From assembly GCF_003634935.1 (NCBI RefSeq), contig NZ_RBXO01000001.1, forward strand, positions 6,535,501 through 6,599,500: a stretch of DNA of 64,000 bases, written 5' to 3'. The translations under genes and the position numbers were made by a program. Below are positions 48,485 through 57,844 of this stretch, piece after piece. The notes beneath the pieces were generated by a model. It saw only the letters and a list, made by a program, of their open reading frames with translations. It was not told the DNA's origin and did no database searches. Every line of letters begins with the position of its first letter. Position 1 is the stretch's first letter. Source of the stretch: Saccharothrix australiensis. Its GTDB lineage: Bacteria > Actinomycetota > Actinomycetes > Mycobacteriales > Pseudonocardiaceae.

Positions 48485-48607
48485 GTGCCCGACGACCTGA
48501 TGGGGTGGCTGACCGACCTGGTCCACACCCTTGACCCGCCTCCGCCGCACCTGGCGGAGAGGGTCCACCTGCTGCTGCTGATCGCCCGCCGGTTCGACGT
48601 GGCGTGA
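48485..48607 (+). CDS. 40-aa ORF coupled to sigma-factor pair
   Basis: Reading from GTG 48485: MPDDLMGWLTDLVHTLDPPP, then PHLAERVHLLLLIARRFDVA, 40 aa. It begins 1 nt after the sigma stop with GGGAGG about 10 nt upstream. The hydrophobic helical C-terminus and acidic N-terminus suit a small binding partner, possibly of the sigma factor; that is inference. It was not expected from ORF-length cut-offs. I know of no named family. Confidence 0.6.
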   Translation: MPDDLMGWLTDLVHTLDPPPPHLAERVHLLLLIARRFDVA

Positions 48608-48810
48608 CGGGGCGCGGCACGGCGGTCCGGCCATGCCCCACCAGGGTGATCAACGGGTGACCTGATCGCCCTTCCCGAAACCAGGAATACCTGGTCACCA
48701 CGACCCGACCCGACAATCATTGGTTGGATTTCCGGAATAACGCGGCGGCGCGCCCGTTCGGTCGACGGGCGCGGCGCCGTCCACTCCCGTGGCACGCCGC
48801 CGCGCCCGCG
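48608..48810. other. Non-coding interval after sigma operon
   Basis: Contains the small hairpin CCAGG-AATA-CCTGG near 48690 and an A/T-richer patch at 48714-48745. No gene recognised. Confidence 0.55.
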
Positions 48811-48966
48811 TCACCGGACCACCAGGTCCACTATTCCGCCGGCCAGGGCGACGACCTGCACCAGCAGGGCGAGGATCGCGACGACCCGGCCGGAGCACCG
48901 GCTCCGCTCGGGACGTCGCCCCTGGTCACGCCGATCGTCACCCTCGGCGCGCTCGCCTTCCTCCAT
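48811..48966 (-). CDS. Small single-pass membrane protein (51 aa)
   Basis: Starts at ATG 48966 with a strong GGAGGGAACCG ribosome site. An acidic and basic hydrophilic N-terminus (MEEGERAEGDDRRDQGRRPE) leads to one hydrophobic helix (VVAILALLVQVVALAGGIVDLVV). A longer in-frame start at 49161 exists but lacks a ribosome site. It stands alone between the convergent sigma operon and the end of ileS. Function unknown. Confidence 0.6.
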   Translation of the reverse strand: MEEGERAEGDDRRDQGRRPERSRCSGRVVAILALLVQVVALAGGIVDLVVR

Positions 48967-49315
48967 CGGTTCCCTCCACCGACCGTTCACCGCGGGGGGC
49001 GTCGGCATTCCCGGCCCGTACGGCGTCGGGAAACCGACCGCGGGAACCGTCGGCGCGACGTCGAAAAACGACGCCACGTGGCGGACTCTATCGGGTGATA
49101 ACGACTCATCGAGCCACTCGCGACGGGCCGCGGCGCGACAAGAAACGCGCGCCGAGTCCATTCAGGGGCGATTTCTCCAGGTCAACGGTACCGGTGTTGC
49201 GCCGGCACAACACCGACCTGCCGACGAAACTTCCACCGATGAGGTGAACGTAGCATCCAGGTCTTGCGCACGCAACATGCGCAGCGCGCGAACAACACGA
49301 TCGGGTGGCGAACGA

Positions 49316-49349
49316 CGGGCGGCCGGGAGCAATCGCCCCCGGCCGCCCG
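49316..49349 (-). terminator. Terminator after ileS
   Basis: Perfect 12-bp arms (CGGGCGGCCGGG / CCCGGCCGCCCG) around a 10-nt loop, 19 nt past the ileS stop. A second hairpin with 8-bp arms CGGTGTTG/CAACACCG lies at 49192-49215. The rest of 48967-49315 shows no gene. Confidence 0.85.
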
Positions 49350-49367
49350 CCCCACCACGTCGGACGC

Positions 49368-52300
49368 CTACACCCGCCGCACCGCGACCTTCACCTTCGC
49401 CCCGTCGCCGACGACGCCCTCCGCGCCGTCCTCGACGGGCGCGTAGACCACCTCGTCGGCCAGCGTCTCGGTCGCCACGAACGACTCGAACCGCCGCACC
49501 GCCCCGTCGACCTCGCCGTCGGGCAGCTCCAGCGCGAGCGCGATCCGGTCGGACACGTCCAGGTCCGCGTCCTTGCGCGCCTGCTGCACCACCCGCACCA
49601 GGTCGCGCGCGACGCCCTCCGCCGCCAGCTCCGGCGTCACGGCGGTGTCGAGCACCACCAGCCCGCTGTTGTCCGGCAGCGCCGCCGTCGCGCCCCGGTC
49701 GGTGGCGACCAGCCGCTGCTCGTACTCCTCGGGGAACAGCTCGACGCCCGCGGCCAGGACCTTCCCGTCGACCTCGGTCCAGTCGCCCGCCTTGACGGCC
49801 TTGATCACCTTCTGCACGTCCGGGCCCAGGCGCGGGCCCGCCACGCGCGCGTTGACCGCGAGCTGGAAGTGCCCGTGCGCGTCGACGTCGGTGGTCAGCT
49901 CGACCTCCTTGACGTTCACCTCGTCCCGCAGGATGCCGGTGAAGTCCGCCAGCCGCGCCGCGCCGCCCGCCGCGATGACGAGCTTCGCCAGCGGCAGCCG
50001 CACCCGCAGCTTGTTCGCCTTGCGCAGGGACAGCGCGGTCGACGCCACCTGCCGCACCTGGTCCATCGCGGCCACCAGCGCGTCGTCGGCGGGCAGGTCC
50101 GCCGCCGACGGGTAGTCGGTCAGGTGCACCGAGCGCCCGCCGGTCAGCCCGCGCCACACGGCCTCCGCCGTCAGCGGCAGCAGCGGCGCGGTCACCCGGC
50201 TCACCACCTCCAGCACGGTGTGCAGGGTGTCCACCGCGTCCTGGTCGCCCGCCCAGAACCGGTCGCGGGACCGGCGGACGTACCAGTTGGTCAGCACCTC
50301 CAGGAACTCCCGGACCGCCGCGCACGCGCCCGAGATGTCGTAGGTGTCCAGCCGCGCCGTCACGTCCGCGACCAGGTCGTGCGTCTTCGCCAGCGCGTAC
50401 CGGTCGAGCACGTGCGGCGAGTCCGTCCGCCACCGGCCCTCCACGCCCTCCGCGTTCGCGTACAGGGCGAGGAAGTACCACGAGTTCCACAGCGGCAGCA
50501 CGGCCTGGCGCACCGCGTCGCGGATGCCGCGCTCGGTGACGACCAGGTCGCCGCCGCGCAGGATCGGCGACGCCATGAGGAACCACCGCATGGCGTCCGA
50601 GCCGTCCCGCTCGAACACCTCGTTCACGTCCGGGTAGTTCTTGCGGGACTTGGACATCTTCTGGCCGTCGTCGCCGAGGACGATCCCGTGCGCCACGCAG
50701 TTCTTGAACGCGGGCCGGTCGAACAGCGCCGTGGCCAGCACGTGCATGGTGTAGAACCAGCCGCGGGTCTGGCCGTTGTACTCGACGATGAAGTCGCCCG
50801 GATAGTGGTCGTCGAACCACTCCTGGTTCTCGAACGGGTAGTGCACCTGGGCGAACGACATCGAGCCCGACTCGAACCAGCAGTCCAGCACCTCGGGCAC
50901 CCGGCGCATGGTGGCGCGCCCGGTCGGGTCGTCCGGGTTGGGCCTGGTGAGCTGGTCGATGTTCGGCCGGTGCAGGTCGGTGGGGCGCACGCCGAAGTCG
51001 CGCTCCAGCTCGTCCAGCGAGCCGTACACGTCCACCCGCGGGTGGGCGGGGTCGTCGGACACCCACACCGGGATCGGGGAGCCCCAGAACCGGTTGCGCG
51101 AGATGTTCCAGTCGCGGGCGTTCTCCAGCCACTTGCCGAACTGGCCGTCCCGGATGTGCTCGGGCACCCAGTTGATCTGCCGGTTCAGCTCGACCATCCG
51201 GTCCTTGAACTTCGACACGGCCACGAACCACGACGACACGGCCCGCTGGATCAGCGGGTTGTCGCACCGCCAGCAGTGCGGGTACGGGTGGTCGTAGGTC
51301 TCGTGGCGCAGCAGCAGGCCGGTGTCGCGCAGGTCGCGGATGATCGCCTTGTTCGCGTCGAAGACGTGCTGCCCCTCGTACGGCGGCACCTCGGCCGTGA
51401 ACCGGCCGTGCGGGTCCACCGGCACGACGACCTCGATGCCCGCCGCGTCGGTGACGGCCTTGTCCTCCTCGCCGAACGCGGGCGCGATGTGCACGATGCC
51501 CGTGCCGTCCTCGGTGGTGACGTAGTCGGCGGCGAGCACCCGGTGGGCGTTCTCGCGGCCGGCGAAGAAGTCGAACGGCGGCGTGTAGCGGCGGCCCACC
51601 AGGTCGGAGCCCTTGCAGCGGGCCACGACCGGGGGTTCCTCGCCGAGTTCGCGGGCGTACGCGGGCACGCGCGCCTCGGCCAGCACGTAGCGCTCGCCGT
51701 TCGCCTCGACGGTCACGTAGTCGACGTCCGGGTGGACGGCGGCGGCGAGGTTGGACGGGAGGGTCCACGGCGTGGTCGTCCACACCAGGGCCAGCTCACC
51801 GGTCTCCAGCCGCAGCCCGACCGTCACCGCCGGGTCCTGCCGGTCCCGGTAGGTGTCGTCCATCTTGGTCTCGGTGTTGGACAGCGGCGTCTCGCAGCGC
51901 CAGCAGTACCAGAGCACCCGGAAGCCCTCGTACACCAAGCCCTTGTCCCACAAGGTCTTGAAGGCCCACATGACGCTTTCCATGTAGTCCAGGTCGAGGG
52001 TCTTGTAGTCGTTGTCGAAGTCGACCCAGCGCGCCTGGCGGGTCACGTAGTCGCGCCACTGGTCGGTGTAGCGGAGCACCGACGTCCGGCACGCCTCGTT
52101 GAACTTCTCGATGCCGAACGCCTCGATCTCGGACTTCGACGAGAACCCGAGCTGCTTCTCGGCCTCGACCTCGGCGGGCAGGCCGTGCGTGTCCCAGCCG
52201 AACCGGCGCTCGACGTGCTTGCCGCGCATCGTCTGGTAGCGCGGGACGACGTCCTTGACGTAGCCGGTCAGCAGGTGGCCGTAGTGCGGCAGGCCGTTGG

Positions 52301-52478
52301 CGAACGGCGGGCCGTCGTAGAAGACGAACTCGTTGGCGCCCCCGTCGCCCGCCGGGCGGGCGGCGACCGAGTCCCGGAACGTCCGGTCGGACTTCCAGAA
52401 GTCGAGGACGTCCTGTTCCAGGGCGGGGAAGGACGGCTGGGAGGGCACCGAGCCCTCGCCTGCCTTCGGGTAGGCCAT
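49368..52478 (-). CDS. ileS: Isoleucyl-tRNA synthetase
   Basis: A class Ia aminoacyl-tRNA synthetase of 1036 aa, the size of the eukaryote-like IleRS type common in actinobacteria. The HIGH motif is present as [11 protein letters not shown] and KMSKS as [14 protein letters not shown]. The CP1 editing domain lies between ([11 protein letters not shown]). ATG 52478 is preceded by GAGGAG. A T-box riboswitch fills the leader, so expression responds to uncharged tRNA-Ile. A GC-rich terminator follows. Confidence 0.97.
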   Translation of the reverse strand: MAYPKAGEGSVPSQPSFPALEQDVLDFWKSDRTFRDSVAARPAGDGGANEFVFYDGPPFANGLPHYGHLLTGYVKDVVPRYQTMRGKHVERRFGWDTHGLPAEVEAEKQLGFSSKSEIEAFGIEKFNEACRTSVLRYTDQWRDYVTRQARWVDFDNDYKTLDLDYMESVMWAFKTLWDKGLVYEGFRVLWYCWRCETPLSNTETKMDDTYRDRQDPAVTVGLRLETGELALVWTTTPWTLPSNLAAAVHPDVDYVTVEANGERYVLAEARVPAYARELGEEPPVVARCKGSDLVGRRYTPPFDFFAGRENAHRVLAADYVTTEDGTGIVHIAPAFGEEDKAVTDAAGIEVVVPVDPHGRFTAEVPPYEGQHVFDANKAIIRDLRDTGLLLRHETYDHPYPHCWRCDNPLIQRAVSSWFVAVSKFKDRMVELNRQINWVPEHIRDGQFGKWLENARDWNISRNRFWGSPIPVWVSDDPAHPRVDVYGSLDELERDFGVRPTDLHRPNIDQLTRPNPDDPTGRATMRRVPEVLDCWFESGSMSFAQVHYPFENQEWFDDHYPGDFIVEYNGQTRGWFYTMHVLATALFDRPAFKNCVAHGIVLGDDGQKMSKSRKNYPDVNEVFERDGSDAMRWFLMASPILRGGDLVVTERGIRDAVRQAVLPLWNSWYFLALYANAEGVEGRWRTDSPHVLDRYALAKTHDLVADVTARLDTYDISGACAAVREFLEVLTNWYVRRSRDRFWAGDQDAVDTLHTVLEVVSRVTAPLLPLTAEAVWRGLTGGRSVHLTDYPSAADLPADDALVAAMDQVRQVASTALSLRKANKLRVRLPLAKLVIAAGGAARLADFTGILRDEVNVKEVELTTDVDAHGHFQLAVNARVAGPRLGPDVQKVIKAVKAGDWTEVDGKVLAAGVELFPEEYEQRLVATDRGATAALPDNSGLVVLDTAVTPELAAEGVARDLVRVVQQARKDADLDVSDRIALALELPDGEVDGAVRRFESFVATETLADEVVYAPVEDGAEGVVGDGAKVKVAVRRV

Positions 52479-52504
52479 CGTGCTGCTCCTCGCGTGCTGC
52501 TGTG

Positions 52505-52677
52505 CGTCCGGCACGCGGGGACGACACGCCCGTTCGGGCGCACCGCGGTACCACCCCGCTTGCCGACGCGACGCGCGCGACGGCCTCTCGTCGACGGCTG
52601 TGACGGGCCGCACCCGTCCGGTTCTACTGGGGCTCGCGCCCGTTCTTCCGGAGGCTCCCCGGTGATGGCCGGATCAA
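52505..52677 (-). ncRNA. ileS T-box riboswitch (actinobacterial ultrashort type)
   Basis: On the minus strand the leader reads GGCCATCACCGGGGAG (ATC specifier for isoleucine), CCTCCGGAAGAACGG, CCCAGTAGAACCGGACGGG and then GGGGTGGTACCGCGG, the T-box that binds the tRNA acceptor end. The short stem I and the closeness to the ribosome site match the translation-controlling ileS T-boxes of actinobacteria. The exact ends are approximate. Confidence 0.92.
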
Positions 52678-52680
52678 CGC

Positions 52681-52720
52681 CGTTCTAAGTCAAGCGTAAC
52701 CGTTCTAAGTCAAGCGTAAC
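52681..52720 (-). promoter_or_regulatory. Tandemly duplicated 20-bp promoter element of ileS
   Basis: CGTTCTAAGTCAAGCGTAAC occurs twice with no gap. On the minus strand each copy carries TTGACT followed by TAGAAC and a TACGCT, i.e. -35-like and -10-like hexamers. It ends directly at the T-box 5-prime boundary. Confidence 0.65.
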
Positions 52721-52763
52721 CCGTTGGGCAAACCGGCTCACGCGTTGTGCCGACGGGGCGTCG

Positions 52764-54356
52764 TCAACCGCCCGCGAACCGCCACACGTGGAGGCCGTCG
52801 TTCAGCCCTGCCACGAGGTAGCGACCGTCGGGGCTGAACACCGGCACGCAGCCGTAGCCGACCTCGGCGAGGACTTGCACCGGCTTCCCCGTCGCCGCGT
52901 CGAGGACCCGCAGACCACGCGTGCTGCTGGTCACGAGGTAGCGGTTGTCCGGGCTGAACGCGCACCGCCGGGTGTGCCCGCCGTCGTGGCGGAACTCCAC
53001 GAGCGTCGTCCAGTCCTCCAGGTCCAGCACCACGGTGTCGCGCATGCGGTGGAACGCGCCCAGGCGCCCGTCCGGGCTGAACCTCTCGAAGGTCAGCTCC
53101 GCACCACCGCGCACAAGTGACGCGTTCCAACCGGGAAGGTCGAACAGCGTCAGCTGCACCAGTGACGAGTCCACCACCACCAGCGGCGACATCGGGTTGA
53201 ACACGACGGAACTCGCATCCGTCAGCACTCCCGGCAGCAGCCCGACGGCCGTCCAGTCCCGGCAGTCCCAGACCGTGGGAGCGCCGTCGCCCGACAGCGC
53301 CAGCATCGTGTCGTCGTGACTGAAGCTCAATCTCGTCCCCCAGGGGACGCTCCCTCCCGCCACGACGATCTCCTGCCAGGTGTCCGGATGGCCTTCCGTT
53401 TCCCAGATGGCGACCTCGTCGTCGCCGCCGCCGGCCGCGAGCAGGGTGCCCGCCCGGTTGACGGCGTGGGGCCCGTGCGCCTGGACGCGTGCCTCCTCCG
53501 ACCAGGCCCCGACCCGCCAGATCCGCCCCTGCCACACCAGGAAGTCCCGCACGAAGGCTGCTTCACCGAGATCCGGTTCGGTCGTCAGGCGGACCTCCGG
53601 CACGAACACCCCGGCGGACCGGTTCGCCGCTCGCGCGACGGCCAAGGTCCCGACCACCGAGTCGTTGCTGGTCGGCGTCTGCCCCGGCATCGACCGGCGA
53701 ACGTGGTCGTGGACGTATCCGTAAAGTTCGCGCGTGGTGATCTCGCCGTCACCGTCCAGGTCGGCCGCCCCGCTGCGCAGACCTTCGATGAGCGCCCGGG
53801 TGAACAGCGACGTCCGGGTCCCGCCTCGGACGTCACCGCTCGGCTCGTAGGCGAACTGGATCGCGGTCGAGGCGGTCATGATCGAGCGACCCCGGCCGTC
53901 GGAGAGCCGCGCGACCACGTCCACGTCTTCGCCCTTGGCCGACAGGTCGACCGGAAACGCGCCGCCGAAGCAGCAGTCCAGCCACAGGACGACCCGACCC
54001 GCGAGGCTGTCGTCCATCAGCTGCCGGACGAACTCCGCGGAGAGCGCGGTCGACGGCAGCCGGTCGGCCCTGGTGTCCTCGGTGGCGAAGTACAGGCGGC
54101 CGGTGCGGTCCTTCACGCCGTGACCCGAGAGGTAGAGCAGGACCATGTCGTCGTCGACGGCCTCCGCGAAGAGACCGTCGAGGCGTTCACGCAGGCGTTG
54201 GACCGGCTGGTTGAGCAGCAGCTCGGCGGCGAACGCGCCGATCGCGGGATCCGACAGCACGGTGGCCAGCTCCGCCGCGTCGCGGTGTGGCGCGCGCAGT
54301 GCGCCGAACGTCTCGTCGTGGTAGGTGTCCGTCGCGATCAACAATGCCGTCCGCAC
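52764..54356 (-). CDS. Caspase-like protease with EF-hand and beta-propeller
   Basis: A 530-aa protein. Residues 1-235 form a caspase/metacaspase-type p20 domain with His79 in YLSGHG and a Cys128/Cys129 pair in LWLDCCFGGAF. It resembles actinobacterial caspases of the EACC1-associated class. An EF-hand-like loop (DLDGDGEITTRE, about 199-210) suggests calcium regulation. The C-terminal 270 residues hold WD40/beta-propeller blades (CAFSPDNRYLVTSS, PVFSPDGRYLVAG). GTG 54356 lies 7 nt after GACAAT, a possible -10, so the mRNA may be leaderless. It could be a conflict or cell-death effector; substrates are unknown. Confidence 0.85.
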   Translation of the reverse strand: MRTALLIATDTYHDETFGALRAPHRDAAELATVLSDPAIGAFAAELLLNQPVQRLRERLDGLFAEAVDDDMVLLYLSGHGVKDRTGRLYFATEDTRADRLPSTALSAEFVRQLMDDSLAGRVVLWLDCCFGGAFPVDLSAKGEDVDVVARLSDGRGRSIMTASTAIQFAYEPSGDVRGGTRTSLFTRALIEGLRSGAADLDGDGEITTRELYGYVHDHVRRSMPGQTPTSNDSVVGTLAVARAANRSAGVFVPEVRLTTEPDLGEAAFVRDFLVWQGRIWRVGAWSEEARVQAHGPHAVNRAGTLLAAGGGDDEVAIWETEGHPDTWQEIVVAGGSVPWGTRLSFSHDDTMLALSGDGAPTVWDCRDWTAVGLLPGVLTDASSVVFNPMSPLVVVDSSLVQLTLFDLPGWNASLVRGGAELTFERFSPDGRLGAFHRMRDTVVLDLEDWTTLVEFRHDGGHTRRCAFSPDNRYLVTSSTRGLRVLDAATGKPVQVLAEVGYGCVPVFSPDGRYLVAGLNDGLHVWRFAGG

Positions 54357-54586
54357 GACCGCGATTGTCGACGGGCCTCGGCGACCGCGGTCCGCAGCCC
54401 ACCCCCAGCCCGCCCGCACCGCGGGGCGGTCGAGCAGCCGGCCACCGCGGCACCCGCACCTGTCTGTCGGGCGGGGCGGCGATGATCACCATGAATCACC
54501 TGGTCGAGTGATCACCGTGGATCGTCGGGAAGGCCGGCCCCTCACGCCGACACGACCGCTCGGGGATCGCCACCCGGCACGGCTCG

Positions 54587-55093
54587 TCAGCGGCCCGAGG
54601 AGCGCTTCCTCGCCGCCAGGGTCGAGTCCGGCGCGCAGACCGCGCACGGCGTGAAGCCGAGCTGCCGCGCCTCGGTCACCGGCAGCCCCAGCGAGGCACG
54701 CCCCGCCAGCCACGTGCACGCCGCCAGGTGGTAGCGCGGGCGCTCGTCCAGGACCCGCACCTCGTCGGTCAGGTCCGCCACCACGAGCGCGTCGGCGGCG
54801 TCCGTGTCCTCCTCGCCCGGCTCGGCGTCCTCCCCGGCGGGCTCGGCGGCCTCGCCGCCGGCCCCCGGCGGGGCCGCTCCGCCGACCTCCCGGTCGGCTC
54901 GTCCCGCCGCGGCGCCGGCCGCCGCCGGGACCGGACCCGGTCGGCGGCGCCGCCACCAGTCCCAGCACAGGACCAGGGCGGCGGCCGCGCTGGCACCCAC
55001 GGAGAGCCACGCCCACCAGGTGTCGGACGTGGTCAGCGCGGGCACCAGCAGCCCGAGGGCGGCCAGCACCAGCAGCAGGACGATGAAGAGCAC
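54587..55093 (-). CDS. Membrane protein with C-terminal cysteine motif
   Basis: A 168-aa protein. Two N-terminal membrane helices span residues 1-20 and 26-45. An Ala/Glu-rich acidic linker (50-105) follows. The C-terminal domain has RYHLAACTWLAGR and LGFTPCAVC, giving a Cys...Cys-x2-Cys metal-type motif reminiscent of the Ada_Zn_binding/LGFxPC pattern. The function is unknown. It is the last gene of the division cluster, 44 nt after wag31, a position often occupied by such a membrane ORF in actinobacteria. Confidence 0.75.
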   Translation of the reverse strand: MLFIVLLLVLAALGLLVPALTTSDTWWAWLSVGASAAAALVLCWDWWRRRRPGPVPAAAGAAAGRADREVGGAAPPGAGGEAAEPAGEDAEPGEEDTDAADALVVADLTDEVRVLDERPRYHLAACTWLAGRASLGLPVTEARQLGFTPCAVCAPDSTLAARKRSSGR

Positions 55094-55137
55094 GTGCGCA
55101 GACTAGATCACCGGCCACGCCGGGATCAGGACCTCGC

Positions 55138-55950
55138 TCAGCCCGCCTCGGCGCGCGCCCCGAACGAGTAGCCCTGCTGACGCCCGTCGGACGGCGCGGC
55201 CGGGCCGCGGTCCTGCAGGTCGCGCAGCGACGACTCCAGCATCGTCTTGAGCCTGGTCCGGTACTCGCGCTCGAACGTCTGGAGCTTGTCGATCTGCTTC
55301 TCCAGCGTGTTCTTCTCCTGGGTGATGTTGCCCATCACCTCGGCGTGCTTGCGCTGCGCGTCGCGGTCGAGCGCGCTGGCCTTCTCACGGGCCTGCCGCT
55401 CCAGCGTGTCGGCGCGGGTGCGCGCGTCGTTCAGCATGGTCTCGGCGCGGGTGCGCGCCTCGTTGACCATCGTGTCGGCCTTCGCACGGGCCTCGGAGAG
55501 CAGCTGCTCGGACTTCGTCCGCGCCTCCGACAGCATGCCGTCGGCCTCGGCCTTGGCCTCGCCGGTGAGCCGGTCGGCCATCTCCTGGGCCAACCCGAGC
55601 ACCTTCGCGGCCTGCACGTGGTGGTCCCCACCACCACCGGGCGAGGTCTGCTCCAGGGCCGAGGGGGGAGGCACCGGGGCGAGCCTGCGCGGCTCGTCGA
55701 CGACGCGGCTCGGACCGACGCCCGCGGCGACCTTGGCCCGCGCGTCCTCCAGGTCGGCGCGTGCGGTCTCGACCTGCTGGTCGAGCTGCTCGACCTGCTG
55801 GCGCAGGTCGTTGTTCTCCTCGATCAGGCGGGCCAGCTCGCCCTCAACCAGGTCGAGGAACGCGTCCACCTCGTCCTCGTTGTAGCCCCGCTTGCCAATC
55901 GGCGGCTTGCTGAACGCGACGTTGTGCACGTCCGCGGGGGTCAACGGCAT
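55138..55950 (-). CDS. wag31: DivIVA/Wag31 polar growth protein
   Basis: A coiled-coil scaffold that marks cell poles and directs apical peptidoglycan synthesis. The 270-aa protein begins with [20 protein letters not shown] and [15 protein letters not shown], the conserved DivIVA lipid-binding domain. A Pro-rich linker (about 82-108) and a long coiled coil (110-250) with heptad-like [18 protein letters not shown] repeats follow. It lies 45 nt downstream of yggT in the ftsZ-sepF cluster. Confidence 0.96.
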   Translation of the reverse strand: MPLTPADVHNVAFSKPPIGKRGYNEDEVDAFLDLVEGELARLIEENNDLRQQVEQLDQQVETARADLEDARAKVAAGVGPSRVVDEPRRLAPVPPPSALEQTSPGGGGDHHVQAAKVLGLAQEMADRLTGEAKAEADGMLSEARTKSEQLLSEARAKADTMVNEARTRAETMLNDARTRADTLERQAREKASALDRDAQRKHAEVMGNITQEKNTLEKQIDKLQTFEREYRTRLKTMLESSLRDLQDRGPAAPSDGRQQGYSFGARAEAG

Positions 55951-55995
55951 CAGATCACCTCACGCACTCCTGGGCTGTGGACATCCCTGGTCCCC

Positions 55996-56304
55996 TCACC
56001 TGGGATCGGCTACTCGCATCAGAATGATAACGACCAGCAACAGCACAATAATGGACAAGTCCAGACCGACGCCTCCGATCCGCACCGTCGGGATGAGCCG
56101 GCGGAGGAGTCGGACCGGGGGGTCGGTCACTGTGTAGACGGTCTCCAGGGCCACCGCCACACCGCCCGCCGGCCGCCACTCCCTGGCAAAGGACCGGACG
56201 AGCTCCACCACGACACGGGCCGTGAGCAGCAGCCAGAACGAGAACAGCACGTAGTAGAGCACGAGCGCGAGGGCATACACACCGTCAACTGTGCCATCAC
56301 TCAC
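55996..56304 (-). CDS. YggT family membrane protein
   Basis: A 102-aa protein with two membrane helices (about 10-32 and 78-98) and the family segment VTDPPVRLLRRLIPTVRIGGVGLDLS between them. YggT proteins are conserved between sepF and divIVA in Gram-positive bacteria and are linked to division or osmotic tolerance, without a defined activity. GTG 56304 overlaps the sepF stop by 4 nt. Confidence 0.93.
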   Translation of the reverse strand: MSDGTVDGVYALALVLYYVLFSFWLLLTARVVVELVRSFAREWRPAGGVAVALETVYTVTDPPVRLLRRLIPTVRIGGVGLDLSIIVLLLVVIILMRVADPR

Positions 56305-56921
56305 CCGTGGTTGAGGAACCCGCCCTCCGCGAGTCGCCGCCGGTCCTCCGCCGTCACGTCGATGTTCGGCGGTGAGAGCAGGAACACCTTATTGGTCACC
56401 TTGTCGATGGACCCCCGAAGGGCGAACGCCAGGCCGGCCGCGAAGTCGACCAGCCGCTTGGCGTCCGCGTCGTCCATGTCGGTGAGGTTCATGATCACCG
56501 GGGTGCCGTCGCGGTAGTGCTCGCCGATGGTCCGCGCCTCGTTGTAGCTCCTCGGGTTGAGCGTCGTGATTCGCCCGAGTGGCTGACGCGCGGGCTCGGG
56601 CGCCGGGCGGACCCGGCTGACCGGCTCCCGCGTCGGCTCCACGGCCAGCGCGCCGTGCGTGGCCTCGGCGCTCCACGCCCGCCGCGGTGTGCGGGCGCGT
56701 GTGTCGGGCTCGTAGTCCTCCGCCTCGTCCGGCTCGCCGCGGTAGCGGCCCACCGCCCGGCGGCCGTTGCGCTGCTCGGGGTAGGTCTCGTAGTCGTCGG
56801 ACTCGGCGTACTCGGCGCGGTAGTCGTAGCGGCCCGGCCGCTCACCGTCGTAGTCGGGGTCGTCGGCGTACTCGGCGGGAACCATCCCGAAGTAAGCCTT
56901 CAGCTTGTGAAACCCGCTCAT
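56301..56921 (-). CDS. sepF: Cell division protein SepF
   Basis: Anchors FtsZ filaments to the membrane. The 206-aa protein has an N-terminal amphipathic helix (MSGFHKLKAYFGMVP), an acidic/Tyr-rich linker (20-115) and the C-terminal SepF domain (NEARTIGEHYRDGTPVIMNL, VDFAAGLAFALRGSIDKV, VFLLSPPNIDV). GGAAGGG lies before ATG 56921. It is essential in related mycobacteria, where it is the main FtsZ anchor in the absence of FtsA. Confidence 0.96.
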   Translation of the reverse strand: MSGFHKLKAYFGMVPAEYADDPDYDGERPGRYDYRAEYAESDDYETYPEQRNGRRAVGRYRGEPDEAEDYEPDTRARTPRRAWSAEATHGALAVEPTREPVSRVRPAPEPARQPLGRITTLNPRSYNEARTIGEHYRDGTPVIMNLTDMDDADAKRLVDFAAGLAFALRGSIDKVTNKVFLLSPPNIDVTAEDRRRLAEGGFLNHG

Positions 56922-56989
56922 GCTCGAGCCCTTCCTCCGCCGATCCCTACCCGCAAGGACGTCGCGGCCGTCCCAGAGGTTCCAGACAG

Positions 56990-57844
56990 TTACGGCGAGG
57001 CTAGTCTCCGGCTGCCCAGCAACGCTGTTCCGACACGCACGCACGTCGATCCGCACGCGATGGCATCTTCCAGGTCACCGGACATCCCCGCCGAGATCAC
57101 GCTGGCATCGGGATGATCGACGTGCAAGCGGGTTACCGCACCTTGTAGAGCGTCAAACGCCTGTGCTGGAGACATTCCGAGGGGTGCGACGGTCATCACA
57201 CCGCGCAGGACAAGTTCATCCTTACGAGCGACGTGATCGGCGAGCCGGGGCAGCTCGGGCAGCGGGCACCCGCCGCGCTTCGGGTCGCCGTCCACGCTGA
57301 CCTGGACCAACACGTCCAGGGGCGCGGGCGCGGCCTTGGCGAGCGCGTCCGCCAACCGCTCGGAGTCGACCGAGTCGACGCGGTCGGCCCACCGCACGAC
57401 GGACCGGGCCTTGTTCCGCTGGAGGCTGCCGACCATGTGCCACCGCGCCGCCGCGCCCGGTCGCAGCTCGGCGAAGGCGGCGACCTTCGGCCCGGCCTCC
57501 TGGTCGCGGTTCTCGGCGAACCCGGTGAGGCCCAGGTCGCTCAGCAGCGCCACGTCGCGCGCGGGGAACGTCTTGGTGACCGCGAGCAACGCGACCTCGG
57601 CGGGATCGCGACCGACCGCCGCGCACGCCCGCTCGATCCGCCGGCGCACGTCGGCGAGGTTCGCGGCCAACTCGGCGCGCCGCGCCTCGACCTCGACCGG
57701 GTCCGCATCACGACCGACCCCCACCGGGCCCGCGCTTCGATCCGCCTCGACCGGGTCCGCGCCGCGACCACCCCCGAGCCGGCCCACGCCCGGCTCCCGA
57801 CCTGCCTCCGCCCGGTCCACGCCCGACTCCTCCCGCCGGTTCAC
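56990..57844 (-). CDS. YggS-family PLP homeostasis protein, N-terminally extended
   Basis: A TIM-barrel PLP-binding protein that buffers vitamin B6. The PLP lysine is in LLAVTKTFPA. FAENRDQEAGPK, WHMVGSLQRNKAR, LVQVSVDGDPKRGG and ISAGMSGDLEDAI are family signatures. From GTG 57844, which overlaps the pgeF stop, the protein would be 284 aa with about 45 low-complexity residues before the usual start. A GTG near 57726 (VGVGRDADP) gives the normal size. The extension carries a direct repeat TCGACCGGGTCCGC. Confidence 0.9.
   Translation of the reverse strand: MNRREESGVDRAEAGREPGVGRLGGGRGADPVEADRSAGPVGVGRDADPVEVEARRAELAANLADVRRRIERACAAVGRDPAEVALLAVTKTFPARDVALLSDLGLTGFAENRDQEAGPKVAAFAELRPGAAARWHMVGSLQRNKARSVVRWADRVDSVDSERLADALAKAAPAPLDVLVQVSVDGDPKRGGCPLPELPRLADHVARKDELVLRGVMTVAPLGMSPAQAFDALQGAVTRLHVDHPDASVISAGMSGDLEDAIACGSTCVRVGTALLGSRRLASP

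Noticed and set aside
54480..54520. Paired TGATCACC repeats upstream of the caspase gene as an operator
   Set aside because: Only two short direct copies lying more than 120 bp from the start; not distinctive enough to call.
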